DNA of 47,660 nt, from assembly GCA_020634495.1 (NCBI GenBank), contig JACKBR010000038.1, positions 1 through 47,660 of the forward strand. Reading direction: 5' to 3'. This DNA comes from Ardenticatenaceae bacterium. Its GTDB lineage: Bacteria; Chloroflexota; Anaerolineae; Promineifilales; Promineifilaceae. Both the position numbers and the translations under genes were made by a program. Below are positions 16,605 to 25,717 of this stretch, piece by piece (the stretch's first letter is position 1; every line of letters begins with the position of its first letter). The notes under the pieces are model-generated. The model made no database searches. It was not told where the DNA came from and saw nothing but the letters and a program-made list of their open reading frames with translations.

Positions 16605-17678
16605 ATGAAAAAATTGATTAATGGTGTTGAGGATGTTGTTAAAGAGCAGCTAGAGGGCATGGCGTTGGCTCATGGTGATGTGCTAACGGTAAGTTATGAT
16701 CCTTACTTTGTGGTGCGCGCTGATGCTCCCATTGAAGGAAAGGTGGCCCTGGTATCGGGCGGTGGCAGCGGCCACGAACCGATGCATGGTGGTTTTGTGG
16801 GCATGGGCATGTTGGATGGCGCTTGCCCAGGCGAGGTGTTTACGTCGCCCACGCCAGACCAGATGTATGAATGTGCCAAAGCGGTTGATGGCGGCGCAGG
16901 TGTGCTCTTTTTGGTGAAGAATTACACGGGGGACGTTTTGAATTTTGAAACGGCCGCAGAGCTAGCCTATGCGGAAGGAATCAAGGTTCAGTCTATCCTC
17001 ATCGATGACGATGCTGCGGTAAAAGACAGTTTGTATACCGCTGGCCGCCGTGGCGTAGGCGCGACGGTAATTGTGGAAAAGATTGTCGGGGCCGCCGCAG
17101 AAGCTGGTTACAGTTTAGATCAATGTGCAGACCTGGCGCGTAAGGTGAACATGAACGGCCGTTCCATTGGTATTGCGCTCACCTCTTGCATTGTGCCTGC
17201 CGCTGGTAAACCGACGTTTGATCTGGGTGATGGCGAATTTGAATTTGGCATTGGCATCCACGGTGAACCGGGGCGCAAGCGATTGCCTATGACTTCTGTC
17301 GATGAAATTACGGCCATGATGGCTACGGCCGTTTTAGACGACGAAGCCTACAGCCGCACCGTACGTGAATGGGACAATGACAACGGTACCTGGGTGGATA
17401 AAGAACTCACCGATCCCCCCTTCCAATCAGGTGATTCCGTTATTGCTTTTGTCAACAGCATGGGCGGTACCCCAGTATCCGAACTGTACGCGGTCTACCG
17501 CAAACTAGCAGCAGAATGCGAGGCACGGGGGGTGACCATTGCCCGCAATCTGATTGGCCCCTACATTACTTCACTAGAAATGCAGGGATGTTCCATTACG
17601 CTGGTAAAGACAGATGATGAGATTCTGAAGTTCTGGGATGCGCCGGTCAACACGCCCGGATTGCGTTGGGGAGCATAG
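16605..17678 (+). CDS. dhaK: Dihydroxyacetone kinase subunit DhaK
   Basis: 357 residues. DhaK binds dihydroxyacetone covalently as a hemiaminal through a His and receives the phosphoryl group from DhaL-ADP. Recognisable parts are [20 protein letters not shown] near residue 46, [20 protein letters not shown] near 101, and the His motif [15 protein letters not shown] near 213, followed by [19 protein letters not shown]. The length is normal. A strong ribosome-binding site (AAAGGAG) precedes the ATG. The next gene is dhaL, and the phosphoryl donor protein DhaM-HPr-EI is encoded after glpK, making a complete PTS-dependent DHA kinase. Confidence 0.96.
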   Translation: MKKLINGVEDVVKEQLEGMALAHGDVLTVSYDPYFVVRADAPIEGKVALVSGGGSGHEPMHGGFVGMGMLDGACPGEVFTSPTPDQMYECAKAVDGGAGVLFLVKNYTGDVLNFETAAELAYAEGIKVQSILIDDDAAVKDSLYTAGRRGVGATVIVEKIVGAAAEAGYSLDQCADLARKVNMNGRSIGIALTSCIVPAAGKPTFDLGDGEFEFGIGIHGEPGRKRLPMTSVDEITAMMATAVLDDEAYSRTVREWDNDNGTWVDKELTDPPFQSGDSVIAFVNSMGGTPVSELYAVYRKLAAECEARGVTIARNLIGPYITSLEMQGCSITLVKTDDEILKFWDAPVNTPGLRWGA

Positions 17679-17700
17679 CAACGGTAATCAGTAAAACAGG

Positions 17701-17736
17701 ATTCAGTAATCAGTGAAATGCCACTGATTACTGAAT
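17701..17736. repeat. Hairpin made of CAGTAAT-type heptamer repeats
   Basis: ATTCAGTAATCAGTG (17701-17715) pairs perfectly with its 15-bp complement (17722-17736) around a 6-nt loop. Related heptamer-like units (CAGTAAT, CAGTGAT) recur at 36421-36620 and 42121-42215. It lies between dhaK and dhaL. Confidence 0.85.
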
Positions 17737-17775
17737 TGCTGAACAATGATTACTGAAACAAGGAGCGGGTCTTTC

Positions 17776-18405
17776 ATGATCACTAAAGACCAAATTGTGC
17801 AATGGCTAGAAAAAACAGCGGCCGTTTTGCATGAAAATAAAATCTACCTCACTGAGCTAGATTCTGCCATTGGAGATGCCGATCATGGTACCAACATGGA
17901 TCGCGGCTTCAAAAAGGTAATGGAAAAATTGCCTACCGTGGCCGACAAAGATATTGGTAACATCCTCAAAACAGTGGGCATGACGCTTATTTCCAGCGTG
18001 GGCGGGGCGAGCGGGCCGCTTTACGGCACATTTTTTATGCGCAGCGGCATGGCGATGGCTGCCAAAGAAGAGCTCAGCGACGAAGATATGTTTAAGCTGC
18101 TGCAAGCCGGTGTGGAAGGCGTTTTGCAGCGCGGCCGCCCCAATCTTGAAGATAAAACAATGTACGATGCCTGGGCCCCGGCGCTGGAAGCAATGCAAGC
18201 TGCCCTATCCTCTGGCAAAGAAACGGTAGAAATATTGACAACGGCCGTTTCTGCCGCTGAACAAGGCATGAAAAACACAATCCCACTACAGGCCCGCAAA
18301 GGCAGGGCCAGCTACCTGGGTGAACGCAGCATCGGTCACCAAGACCCCGGTGCTACCTCATCCTACCTGATGCTAAATGCCCTGCTGGAAACCGTGAAAG
18401 AATAA
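17776..18405 (+). CDS. dhaL: Dihydroxyacetone kinase ADP-binding subunit DhaL
   Basis: 209 residues from the ATG that follows AAGGAG; the in-frame ATG at 17746 lies within a repeat and lacks a ribosome-binding site. DhaL holds a permanently bound ADP that is rephosphorylated by the DhaM EIIA domain. The Mg-coordinating Asp motif is clear: SAIGDADHGTNMDRGF near residue 28. It is followed by SSVGGASGPLYGTFFMR and the late RASYLGERSIGHQDPGATS. All are typical. It is all-helical with no membrane segment. It acts with the DhaK encoded 97 bp upstream. Confidence 0.96.
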   Translation: MITKDQIVQWLEKTAAVLHENKIYLTELDSAIGDADHGTNMDRGFKKVMEKLPTVADKDIGNILKTVGMTLISSVGGASGPLYGTFFMRSGMAMAAKEELSDEDMFKLLQAGVEGVLQRGRPNLEDKTMYDAWAPALEAMQAALSSGKETVEILTTAVSAAEQGMKNTIPLQARKGRASYLGERSIGHQDPGATSSYLMLNALLETVKE

Positions 18406-18456
18406 TCTGTGTAATCTGTAAAACTTGCAGATTATGAATTTTAGCAAGGAGTAAAA

Positions 18457-19962
18457 ATGTCAAAATATGTAGCAGCAATTGACCAGGGTACAACCAGTAC
18501 CCGCTGTATGATCTTCAACCATAGTGGTGAATCAGTTGCCTCTCACCAAATGGAACATGAGCAAATTTACCCCAATCCAGGATGGGTTGAGCATGACCCG
18601 ATGGAAATTTGGGCACGCACCCAGGATGTGGTGAAAGGCGCTATGGAGCGTGCTGGCATTTCGGCCAGCGATTTAGCAGCTGTTGGCATTACCAACCAGC
18701 GCGAAACCACCGTCATTTGGGACAAAAACACCGGCAAGCCCTACCACAACGCCCTTGTTTGGCAAGACACCCGCAACGCAGGCATTGTGGCCGAAATGGC
18801 CAAAGATGGCGGGCAAGACCGCTTCCGGCCAAAAGTTGGGCTGCCGCTGGCCACCTACTTCTCTGGCCTTAAAGTAAAATGGCTGTTGGACAACGTGCCA
18901 GAAATCCGTACTGCGGCCGATGCTGGGAACGCCATTTTTGGCAACATCGACACCTGGCTGATCTGGAACCTGACTGGCGGCACAAACGGCGGCCAGCACG
19001 TAACAGATGTCACCAACGCCTCGCGCACCATGCTCATGAATTTGGATACCTTGAGCTGGAACGAAGACATCGCCAAAGCAATGGGCATTCCCATGTCTAT
19101 GCTGCCTACCATTAAATCCTCCTCAGAGGTGTATGGCTATACCCTGGATAACGGCCCCTTTGGCGGACGTGTACCGGTGGCTGGCGACTTAGGCGACCAG
19201 CAAGCAGCGACGGTGGGGCAGGCCTGCTTTAGCCCCGGCGAAGCTAAAAACACCTACGGCACCGGCTGCTTTATGATCTTAAACACAGGCACAGAGCCAG
19301 TCCCGTCTAAAAATGGGCTGCTCACGACCATGTGCTACAAATTTGGCGATCAGCCAGCTGTGTACGCTTTGGAAGGCTCTATCGCCATCACCGGCGCTTT
19401 GGTGCAGTGGCTGCGCGACAATTTGAAGATGATCAAAACAGCGCCAGAGGTAGAAGATTTGGCCAAAACGGTTGACGACAATGGCGGCATCTACTTTGTT
19501 CCAGCCTTCTCTGGCTTGTATGCACCCTACTGGAAGGATGATGCTCGTGGCGTCGTTGCTGGCCTGACCCGCTATGTGAATCGCGGCCATTTTGCCCGCG
19601 CCACGCTAGAAGCTACCGCCTACCAAACCCGCGAGGTGCTGGATGCTATGAATGCAGATTCTGGCGTTGACCTGACGGCGTTGAAGGTAGACGGGGGCAT
19701 GGTGTTCAACAATCTGCTGATGCAATTCCAGGCAGACGTGTTGGGCGTGCCTGTGATTCGGCCAAAGGTGGCAGAAACAACGGCTTTGGGCGCAGCTTAT
19801 GCGGCTGGCCTGGCAGTGGGCTTCTGGAAGAACACCGACGAAATGCGCCAAAACTGGGGCATGGATAAGACTTGGGAGCCTAAGAAGGACAGTGATGCCA
19901 GCACCAAGCTGTACAAGCAGTGGAAGAAAGCGGTTACTCGTACCTTTGATTGGGTTGACTAA
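18457..19962 (+). CDS. glpK: Glycerol kinase
   Basis: 501 residues, the normal size. It phosphorylates glycerol entering through GlpF to glycerol-3-phosphate. Motifs include [19 protein letters not shown] at the N terminus, [47 protein letters not shown], then [19 protein letters not shown] and [18 protein letters not shown] strong ribosome-binding site (AAGGAG) precedes the ATG. In many bacteria a HPr-dependent His is used to regulate GlpK; here HPr is fused to DhaM in the next gene. Unusually for this region, the 1.5-kb gene contains no ACGGCCGT octamer. Confidence 0.97.
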   Translation: MSKYVAAIDQGTTSTRCMIFNHSGESVASHQMEHEQIYPNPGWVEHDPMEIWARTQDVVKGAMERAGISASDLAAVGITNQRETTVIWDKNTGKPYHNALVWQDTRNAGIVAEMAKDGGQDRFRPKVGLPLATYFSGLKVKWLLDNVPEIRTAADAGNAIFGNIDTWLIWNLTGGTNGGQHVTDVTNASRTMLMNLDTLSWNEDIAKAMGIPMSMLPTIKSSSEVYGYTLDNGPFGGRVPVAGDLGDQQAATVGQACFSPGEAKNTYGTGCFMILNTGTEPVPSKNGLLTTMCYKFGDQPAVYALEGSIAITGALVQWLRDNLKMIKTAPEVEDLAKTVDDNGGIYFVPAFSGLYAPYWKDDARGVVAGLTRYVNRGHFARATLEATAYQTREVLDAMNADSGVDLTALKVDGGMVFNNLLMQFQADVLGVPVIRPKVAETTALGAAYAAGLAVGFWKNTDEMRQNWGMDKTWEPKKDSDASTKLYKQWKKAVTRTFDWVD

Positions 19963-19990
19963 GTGTAAACGAACAAATTTTGTTGAGTAT

Positions 19991-20043
19991 GCAGCCGCGG
20001 ATTCTTCCCGCGCATCTGGAGCGCAGTAAGAATCTGTGGCTGC
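19991..20043 (+). repeat. Stable hairpin between glpK and dhaM
   Basis: GCAGCCGCGGATTCTT (19991-20006) pairs with AAGAATCTGTGGCTGC (20028-20043) over 16 positions with two G-U pairs when read as RNA. An inner CGC/GCG pair sits in the loop. There is no T run. It may separate the expression of glpK from the downstream PTS gene. Confidence 0.6.
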
Positions 20044-20170
20044 GACCAACGAGTTCTACTTGTTCATAGTTAGCTACGTTTGTTGTTGCTGAAACGAATA
20101 GAATGAGAGGTTCTCAGCGGTGAAACGGCCGTTGGGAACCTTTTTCCACCCCAAGAAAGTAGGTGGGGGT

Positions 20171-22678
20171 ATGGTTGGTATTGTCGTTGTTTCTCACAGT
20201 GCATCCCTGGCAGAGGGCGTACGCGAATTAGCTGAACAGATGGTGCAAGGGCGAGTTTCGCTGGCGGTGGCCGGAGGAATTGACGATCCTGAGCAGCCAA
20301 TTGGCACCGATCCCATGCGGGTGTTGGCTGCCATTGAGGCAGTGTACAGCGAAGATGGCGTGCTGGTGCTGATGGATTTGGGCAGCGCCTTGCTGAGCGC
20401 AGAGATGGCGCTGGAATTTTTGCCCGAAGCGCAGCAGGCAAACGTGATGCTGTGTGCTGCGCCGCTGGTGGAAGGAACTATGGCGGCCGCGGTGCAGGCC
20501 ATGGTGGGGGGAACGCTATCCCAGGTGGCTGCTGAGGCAACTGGGTCGCTGGCTGTGAAGGCGGAACAGCTCAATTTGGGAAATGAGGTATCCCCTGTGG
20601 CCGTGGCTGCGCCAACGGCCGTATCCCCCACCGCCACAGAAGAAATTAACCTGGTAGTCAACAACAAAATGGGGCTGCACGCTCGCCCTGCGGCCAATTT
20701 TGTGCGCCTGGCAAACCAGTTTCAGGCAGATATTTTTGTGCAGAAGGGGGATAAGAGCGCCAATGCTAAAAGCATTAACAAGGTTGCTACGTTAGGTGTG
20801 CGGCGGGGGGAAACGATTGTGGTAACGGCCGTTGGCCCAGACAGTTCCGCCGCGTTAGCCGCAATTCAGCAGCTGGCCAATGAAAATTTTGGTGAAATAG
20901 AAGCTGAACCGGCCCCGGAAATGATGCAGCCAGAGGCCGCTCCCGCCGCTGCTGCCAGCGATTTGCCCGGTTTGCCTGCTTCGCCAGGGATTGCCATCGG
21001 CCCGGTGTTGCAATACCGGCCCCGGCTCCCCGCCATTCCGCGAGAGGCGGGCAAAGAGAGTGAGGTTGAGTGGCAGCGGCTGCAAACGGCCGTGCAAACG
21101 GCCGTGTCTGAACTGGAAAAGCTGCAAAAGCAAACCGAGCAGCAGGCGGGGGCACAGGAAGCGGCCATTTTTGAAGCCCACCAGCTCATTGTGCAAGACC
21201 CAGATTTGCATACGGCCGTAAAAACCAGGCTTGAGCGTGACAAAATCAATGCAGAAGCAGCCTGGGCCGACGCGGTGGAGGAAACGGCCGTTGCCTTCCA
21301 AAATGTGGCTGATTCCTACCTGCGGGCGCGGGCCGCCGACGTGCGCGATGTGGGTAACCGGGTGCTGCGCCATTTGCTGGATGTTCAATTGCCGTCTTTA
21401 CAGGCAGAACGGCCGTACATTTTAGTGGCCGTTGACTTGACCCCATCGGACACAGCCCAGCTGGACCCGCAGCAAGTGCTGGGCATCTGCACCGAGCTGG
21501 GTGGGGTCACTTCGCACAGCGCCATTTTGGCTCGCGCCCTGGGGCTGCCTGCTGTGGTGGGCGTGGGCAATCAATTGGCAGAGATTGCCGAGGGGGCGCT
21601 GCTGGGCATGGACGGCCGTACCGGGCAGCTCTGGCTAAACCCCGACGATGCGCAAACGGCCGAACTGCAAGCAGCCAGAGAGATTTGGCAGGCGGCCCAA
21701 CAAGCGGCCAAAGCAGATAGCCAAGCCGCGGCACGCACCGCCGATGATTTGCGCATAGAGGTAGCTGCGAACATTGGCGGCCCCCACGATATTGAAGTTG
21801 CCTTGAGCTACGGCGCTGAAGGCGTTGGGCTGTTTCGCACCGAATTTCTATTTTTGGATCGTTCTGCTGCGCCCAGCGAGGCGGAGCAGCTGGCCGCCTA
21901 CCGGCAGGTGGTGGCTGGGCTGGGTGAGCGTCCCCTCATCATCCGCACGCTGGATGTGGGGGGCGACAAACCGCTGCCTTATTTGGATTTAGGCGCAGAA
22001 GAAAACCCATTTTTAGGCTGGCGCGGCATTCGCTTTTGCCTGGACAAGCCAGAAATCTTCATGCCGCAGCTTCGCGCCATTTTGCAGGCCAGCGTTTTAG
22101 ACAATGGTTCCGCAGCCAATGTGAAGCTGATGTTCCCCATGATTGGCACGCTGGCTGAACTGCGTCGGGCCAAGGCAATGCTGCAAACCGCCCGCGAACA
22201 GCTTCAGGCGGAGGGCAAACCGTTTGATGATGAAATGGCCGTGGGCATCATGATTGAGCTGCCCTCGGCAGTGGCCGTGGCCGATTTGCTGGCGGCAGAA
22301 GTGGACTTTTTCAGCATCGGCACCAACGATTTGACGCAATACGTGATGGCCGCCGACCGGGGCAACGCCAACGTGGCGGAGCTGGCTCAGGCGTTTCAAC
22401 CGGCTGTGCTGCGGATGATTTGGCAAACGGCCGTTGCGGCCAAAAAAGCGGGCATCTGGGTGGGAATGTGTGGCGAGCTGGCGGGCAATGCCCTGGCTAC
22501 GCCGCTGCTGCTGGGCCTGGGCCTGACGGAACTAAGCATGGCCGCCCCGTCCATTCCAGCAGTGAAAGCCGCGCTGCGCCACTGGTCGCTGCCAGAAACG
22601 GAAGCATTGGTGGCTGAGGTGCTAAAGATGGATTCGGTTACGGCCGTTCAGGCCCACCTGGAAGCGGTGAAAAAATAG
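20171..22678 (+). CDS. dhaM: DhaM-HPr-EI fusion phosphotransferase
   Basis: 835 residues from the ATG after GGTGGGGG; the upstream in-frame start at 20120 would add 17 unrelated residues. Domain 1 (about 1-125) is the DhaM EIIA domain with active His9 (GIVVVSHSASLAEGV). Domain 2 (about 158-245) is HPr with His170 (KMGLHARPAANF). Domain 3 (about 265-835) is enzyme I with the phospho-His near 449 (ELGGVTSHSAILAR), the PEP site (FSIGTNDLTQYVMAADRGN) and catalytic Cys (GMCGELAGN). Ala/Pro-rich linkers join them. One polypeptide can carry phosphate from PEP to DhaL. Escherichia coli DhaM has the same order but a truncated EI; here EI looks full length. It holds about eleven ACGGCCGT copies. Confidence 0.95.
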   Translation: MVGIVVVSHSASLAEGVRELAEQMVQGRVSLAVAGGIDDPEQPIGTDPMRVLAAIEAVYSEDGVLVLMDLGSALLSAEMALEFLPEAQQANVMLCAAPLVEGTMAAAVQAMVGGTLSQVAAEATGSLAVKAEQLNLGNEVSPVAVAAPTAVSPTATEEINLVVNNKMGLHARPAANFVRLANQFQADIFVQKGDKSANAKSINKVATLGVRRGETIVVTAVGPDSSAALAAIQQLANENFGEIEAEPAPEMMQPEAAPAAAASDLPGLPASPGIAIGPVLQYRPRLPAIPREAGKESEVEWQRLQTAVQTAVSELEKLQKQTEQQAGAQEAAIFEAHQLIVQDPDLHTAVKTRLERDKINAEAAWADAVEETAVAFQNVADSYLRARAADVRDVGNRVLRHLLDVQLPSLQAERPYILVAVDLTPSDTAQLDPQQVLGICTELGGVTSHSAILARALGLPAVVGVGNQLAEIAEGALLGMDGRTGQLWLNPDDAQTAELQAAREIWQAAQQAAKADSQAAARTADDLRIEVAANIGGPHDIEVALSYGAEGVGLFRTEFLFLDRSAAPSEAEQLAAYRQVVAGLGERPLIIRTLDVGGDKPLPYLDLGAEENPFLGWRGIRFCLDKPEIFMPQLRAILQASVLDNGSAANVKLMFPMIGTLAELRRAKAMLQTAREQLQAEGKPFDDEMAVGIMIELPSAVAVADLLAAEVDFFSIGTNDLTQYVMAADRGNANVAELAQAFQPAVLRMIWQTAVAAKKAGIWVGMCGELAGNALATPLLLGLGLTELSMAAPSIPAVKAALRHWSLPETEALVAEVLKMDSVTAVQAHLEAVKK

Positions 22679-22682
22679 GAAT

Positions 22683-22715
22683 AGGTGCGACGCACATGCA
22701 AAGTGCGTCGCACCT
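22683..22715. terminator. Hairpin between convergent genes
   Basis: AGGTGCGACGCAC (22683-22695) pairs perfectly with GTGCGTCGCACCT (22703-22715) around a 7-nt loop. It lies five bases after the dhaM stop codon and seven bases from the end of the next, convergent gene. It can serve both strands. Confidence 0.65.
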
Positions 22716-22722
22716 GGGAAAA

Positions 22723-23931
22723 CTAGTCGGTGGGGGAAACGGCCGTTTTCTGTACCTCGTTCTCCAGTGCGGGGTGAATGGCCCGCCACAGCTGCCAGGC
22801 AATTGGCACAATGGCCACTGTCCACAGCCCGTAAGCCAGGCCGTGCCACACGCTGCCCGCCTCCACAAAAATGCTAATCCACAAGCTAATGCCGCCTAAA
22901 TGAATCAGCGCCAGGCTCAGCCAGCTACCGCCAAACTGCGGGTCTGCCTCTGGCTGGAACTGCCGCTGGGCAAAATAGAGGACGATGGCCGCGCCAAATT
23001 GCAGCAGCCAGCCATAAATGAGCGCCTGCGGTGCATTTTGCTCAATGGCGGTGCCGGGGATTCCTGGCACTTGCAGAATAATAAGCGGGGCCACCAGCAG
23101 CGGGGCAATGAGCCAGAAGTAGGCGGTGGTCAGGTGCCACAGGCCGGGATTGGCCCAGGCAGCCCGGTCACCCCAAACCGGTTTGATTACGTTGAGCAGC
23201 AGCCAGGTGGTGGCAAACAGGTGCAAAATGAGTCCCGGCACGGTGAAGTACAGTGAGTTGACCCACGGCCCCAGCACCAGCCCCAGTGCGCCCAGGCTCA
23301 TCAGCCAGAAGATTTTGTCGATGGAGTTTGGCCAGGCAAACGGCCGTTTCATCACCTTGGGATACAAATCGACCAGCAGCCCGGCAAACACCAGAGACAT
23401 CAGCCCCCAATTATTGGCATGGATATGCACCTCGACCGGCGTTTGAATTTTCAGGACATCGTTCCAGCCCAGCCACAAGCCGGTGCCCACAATAATCCCC
23501 ACCAGGAAAAAGGCCAGACCCATCAGGTAGAATTTGCGCCCCGCGCCTGGTTGGGTGCGGTTGGCTGGTTGCAGCTGGTAAAGCTGGTGCAGCAGCAGCA
23601 CCGTTGCGCTAAAAATAAGCGTGCCACCAGCAAAGATGAGTGCCTTGTTGACGATGGGGATGCCTGCCAACAGCAGCATCAGCCCGGCATTGAGCACCAG
23701 CCAGATGTCTAAGCGCATCCGGGGTTGGGGACGATTGGCCCATTTAGCAACCAGCAGCGGCAGCAGGCCAAACAGCATCTCGGTGAGGGCACCCAAAGTA
23801 ATAAAATGGACGCGCAGCCAGCGCAGCCCGTTTACCCAGGGGATGATTGTCCAGCTGGTCAGGGCGGCATCCAGGGCGGTGAGTCCAGCCACAGCTATGA
23901 ATAGAAAGGTCATTAAAAAGTAAAGATTCAT
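22723..23931 (-). CDS. Polytopic membrane protein, possibly heme-copper-oxidase-like
   Basis: 402 residues starting at the ATG that follows AAAGGAG. About eleven or twelve hydrophobic helices fill the whole chain. Conserved-looking histidines sit inside helices: RVHFITLGALTEMLFG near residue 40, VEVHIHANNWGLMSLVFAG near 165 and LILHLFATTWLLL near 225. The pattern resembles NorB/CcoN-derived or NnrS-like proteins that bind heme or deal with nitric oxide, but I cannot place the six canonical ligands. Cupin, PRC-barrel and Crp/Fnr genes follow on the same strand, which suggests redox or nitrosative-stress control. The family call is tentative; the membrane topology is certain. Confidence 0.6.
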   Translation of the reverse strand: MNLYFLMTFLFIAVAGLTALDAALTSWTIIPWVNGLRWLRVHFITLGALTEMLFGLLPLLVAKWANRPQPRMRLDIWLVLNAGLMLLLAGIPIVNKALIFAGGTLIFSATVLLLHQLYQLQPANRTQPGAGRKFYLMGLAFFLVGIIVGTGLWLGWNDVLKIQTPVEVHIHANNWGLMSLVFAGLLVDLYPKVMKRPFAWPNSIDKIFWLMSLGALGLVLGPWVNSLYFTVPGLILHLFATTWLLLNVIKPVWGDRAAWANPGLWHLTTAYFWLIAPLLVAPLIILQVPGIPGTAIEQNAPQALIYGWLLQFGAAIVLYFAQRQFQPEADPQFGGSWLSLALIHLGGISLWISIFVEAGSVWHGLAYGLWTVAIVPIAWQLWRAIHPALENEVQKTAVSPTD

Positions 23932-23966
23932 CGGGAAACTCCTTTTCTGCAAATTAGGGATTGATG

Positions 23967-24278
23967 TTACGCAGCCTGTGCTCCTAAAAAAGCAAGCTCA
24001 GTTTCAGCTTCAATGCTGCGGGTTGCGCCATCGGGCACCACAACGGTGGCTCCGGCCTGCACGGCAAACCGCTCACCGTTGACAAACATGCTGCCGGTTC
24101 CAGCAAAAAAGTGGTAGGTGGAGGCGGGGGCTGGGTGCGGCGGTATTTTTTGGCCAGCGGCTAACCCTACCATCACAGCCCGAAAATTATTGGTTTCAAT
24201 GATTTTTTGGGGATTTGGGCCAGCAGCATCATACTGAACTATTTCTTGCCAGGTGGGATAAAGGGTTGGTTTGTTCAA
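23967..24278 (-). CDS. Small cupin-domain protein (TTG start)
   Basis: 103 residues forming one cupin barrel. Motif 1 is GLAAGQKIPPHPAPASTYHFFAG and motif 2 is VNGERFAVQAGATVVVPDGATRS; here only two histidines (PPHPAP and YHFF) of the usual metal set are present. The start codon is TTG, well spaced from AGGAG. It is 35 bp upstream of the polytopic membrane protein gene and probably co-transcribed with it. Cupins of this size next to nitric-oxide or nitrite genes are common but untested; no function is assigned. Confidence 0.8.
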   Translation of the reverse strand: MNKPTLYPTWQEIVQYDAAGPNPQKIIETNNFRAVMVGLAAGQKIPPHPAPASTYHFFAGTGSMFVNGERFAVQAGATVVVPDGATRSIEAETELAFLGAQAA

Positions 24279-24376
24279 GATTTTTTCTCCTGTCGCTAGT
24301 TTTCTCTCGGATCAAGTTGTGTGTTGGAACAAATATTATTGAAATGGCAAACGGCCGTCGCCGACTTTTGTCTGGT

Positions 24377-24685
24377 TTATGGTTTGGGTGTGTGTAGGGG
24401 GAGCTGGTTTAGCTGTTGGTTTGTAATGTCTAGCAGCACACAAGCCTGGTTGACCCCCACAATTTGGCTAAGTGGAACCAGCCGGTGTTCGGGAACCAGG
24501 CGGGTTAGCACCAGGTGGGTGGGCTGCTGGGAACGGCCGTCTAGCAACACAGCCGCCACTTGCCCCACCACCTCGCCGCTGCTGCTACAAATGGACATGC
24601 CACGCGAAACGGCCGTTTCCCGCACATCGCCACAAGTTATACAAATTTGAGCCTCAATCGTAAGCTTTTCCGCTGCCTCTGCCAT
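24377..24685 (-). CDS. PRC-barrel-like protein
   Basis: 102 residues from the ATG with the best-spaced GAGG; another ATG two codons upstream is possible. A short N-terminal segment holds CITCGD. The rest looks like a PRC barrel: GMSICSSSGEVVGQVAAVLLD, PTHLVLTRL, HRLVPLSQIVGV. PRC barrels are small beta domains found in RNA processing and electron-transfer assembly proteins. It sits between the cupin and Crp/Fnr genes on the same strand. The ACGGCCGT octamer occurs twice in the gene and once just downstream. Confidence 0.6.
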   Translation of the reverse strand: MAEAAEKLTIEAQICITCGDVRETAVSRGMSICSSSGEVVGQVAAVLLDGRSQQPTHLVLTRLVPEHRLVPLSQIVGVNQACVLLDITNQQLNQLPLHTPKP

Positions 24686-24833
24686 TATCATGCCTCGTTT
24701 CAAATGATTCCCAGAAACTGTGTTCTTTGATGAAAAGCCCAACAGAAGTTGCCAGGAAAGTGCAAAAATGAATGTATGAAGCAGGATAAAGGATTGGGTT
24801 AGCAGATGCGCCGACTTTTGTCGGATTCGCCAG

Positions 24834-25517
24834 CTAAATGGCGATTTCTGCCAGGGCAGGGGCGTCTAAAATGAGGATTTGCTGGCGTTCGACCTGGATC
24901 AGGCCGTCGTTTTCTAGCTGGCGCAGGGCACGCTGCACCACATCGGGCACGGTGCCCAGGCGAGCGGCCAGCTCTGTTTGGGTGTACCAGCGCGGGCGCG
25001 GCAAAACGCCATCTACGGCGTCGTCGGTGAGCAGCCGGGCCAGCCGCCCCGTTACCGGGCGCAGCGATAAATCGGCCACCAGGGTCACCAGATGCAGCAC
25101 GCGCTCGGCCATTTTGGCAATGGCGTGTTGGGCAAAATCGGGGTTTTGGCGCAGGACGCTGGTCAGGCTTTGCCGGGGCAGCAGCCAGATGCCAGCGGGT
25201 TCCAGGGCAATGGCTGTTGCCGGATTGGGCTGATTGGCAAATACGCCAATTTCGTTGAACGTGTCGCCCGGTTCCATAAAACGCAGCACTTGCTCCCGCC
25301 CTGCCGGGCTGCTTTTGACCACTTTTACCCAACCAGATTGTAAAAAGTAGAGTCCTGTCGCTTGCTCCCCTTCCAAGAAGATAATCTCCCCCGCGTCGTA
25401 GGTGCGCCAAACGGCCGTTTGCACCAAAGCATCCAGGGTAGATTGCGGTAGACCCACAAAAAAAGTAAGGGTTTGCAGTTGATGCGCCAGTTCCTGAGGG
25501 CTGTGTTTCTTGGACAT
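24834..25517 (-). CDS. Crp/Fnr family transcriptional regulator
   Basis: 227 residues. The N-terminal cyclic-nucleotide-binding fold spans about 20-130: YDAGEIIFLEGEQATGLYFL, GWVKVVKSSPAGREQVLRF, PGDTFNEIGVF. A long dimerisation helix follows, then a winged HTH (TQTELAARLGTVPDVVQRALRQLENDGLI). There is no N-terminal four-Cys cluster, so it is not an iron-sulfur FNR; a heme-binding DNR-like or other ligand is possible. The ATG is only 6 nt after TATAAT on the minus strand with no ribosome-binding site, so it is probably leaderless. Probable control of the adjacent membrane/cupin genes is inferred from context. Confidence 0.9.
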   Translation of the reverse strand: MSKKHSPQELAHQLQTLTFFVGLPQSTLDALVQTAVWRTYDAGEIIFLEGEQATGLYFLQSGWVKVVKSSPAGREQVLRFMEPGDTFNEIGVFANQPNPATAIALEPAGIWLLPRQSLTSVLRQNPDFAQHAIAKMAERVLHLVTLVADLSLRPVTGRLARLLTDDAVDGVLPRPRWYTQTELAARLGTVPDVVQRALRQLENDGLIQVERQQILILDAPALAEIAI

Positions 25518-25717
25518 CGGCTGATTATATGCAAAAGTAGAAAGCGGTAAAAATTTTTCCAAGAACTGCCCGACCACTACGCTTTTACTAAATTTTACGA
25601 ATTTGATAAAAGTTCTTCACAATTTCTGAACAACTCATTGCTAATCTTTCATTATCAGCAACTGATTTGCTGCTTTTTGTAAAGGAACACTTTTTTGACA
25701 CGTTCGGAGGTAAACAA

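Noticed and set aside
25667..25717. Longer N terminus for the helical-repeat secreted protein
   Set aside because: The upstream start would place 17 residues before the signal peptide and it spans the GGAGG ribosome-binding site.
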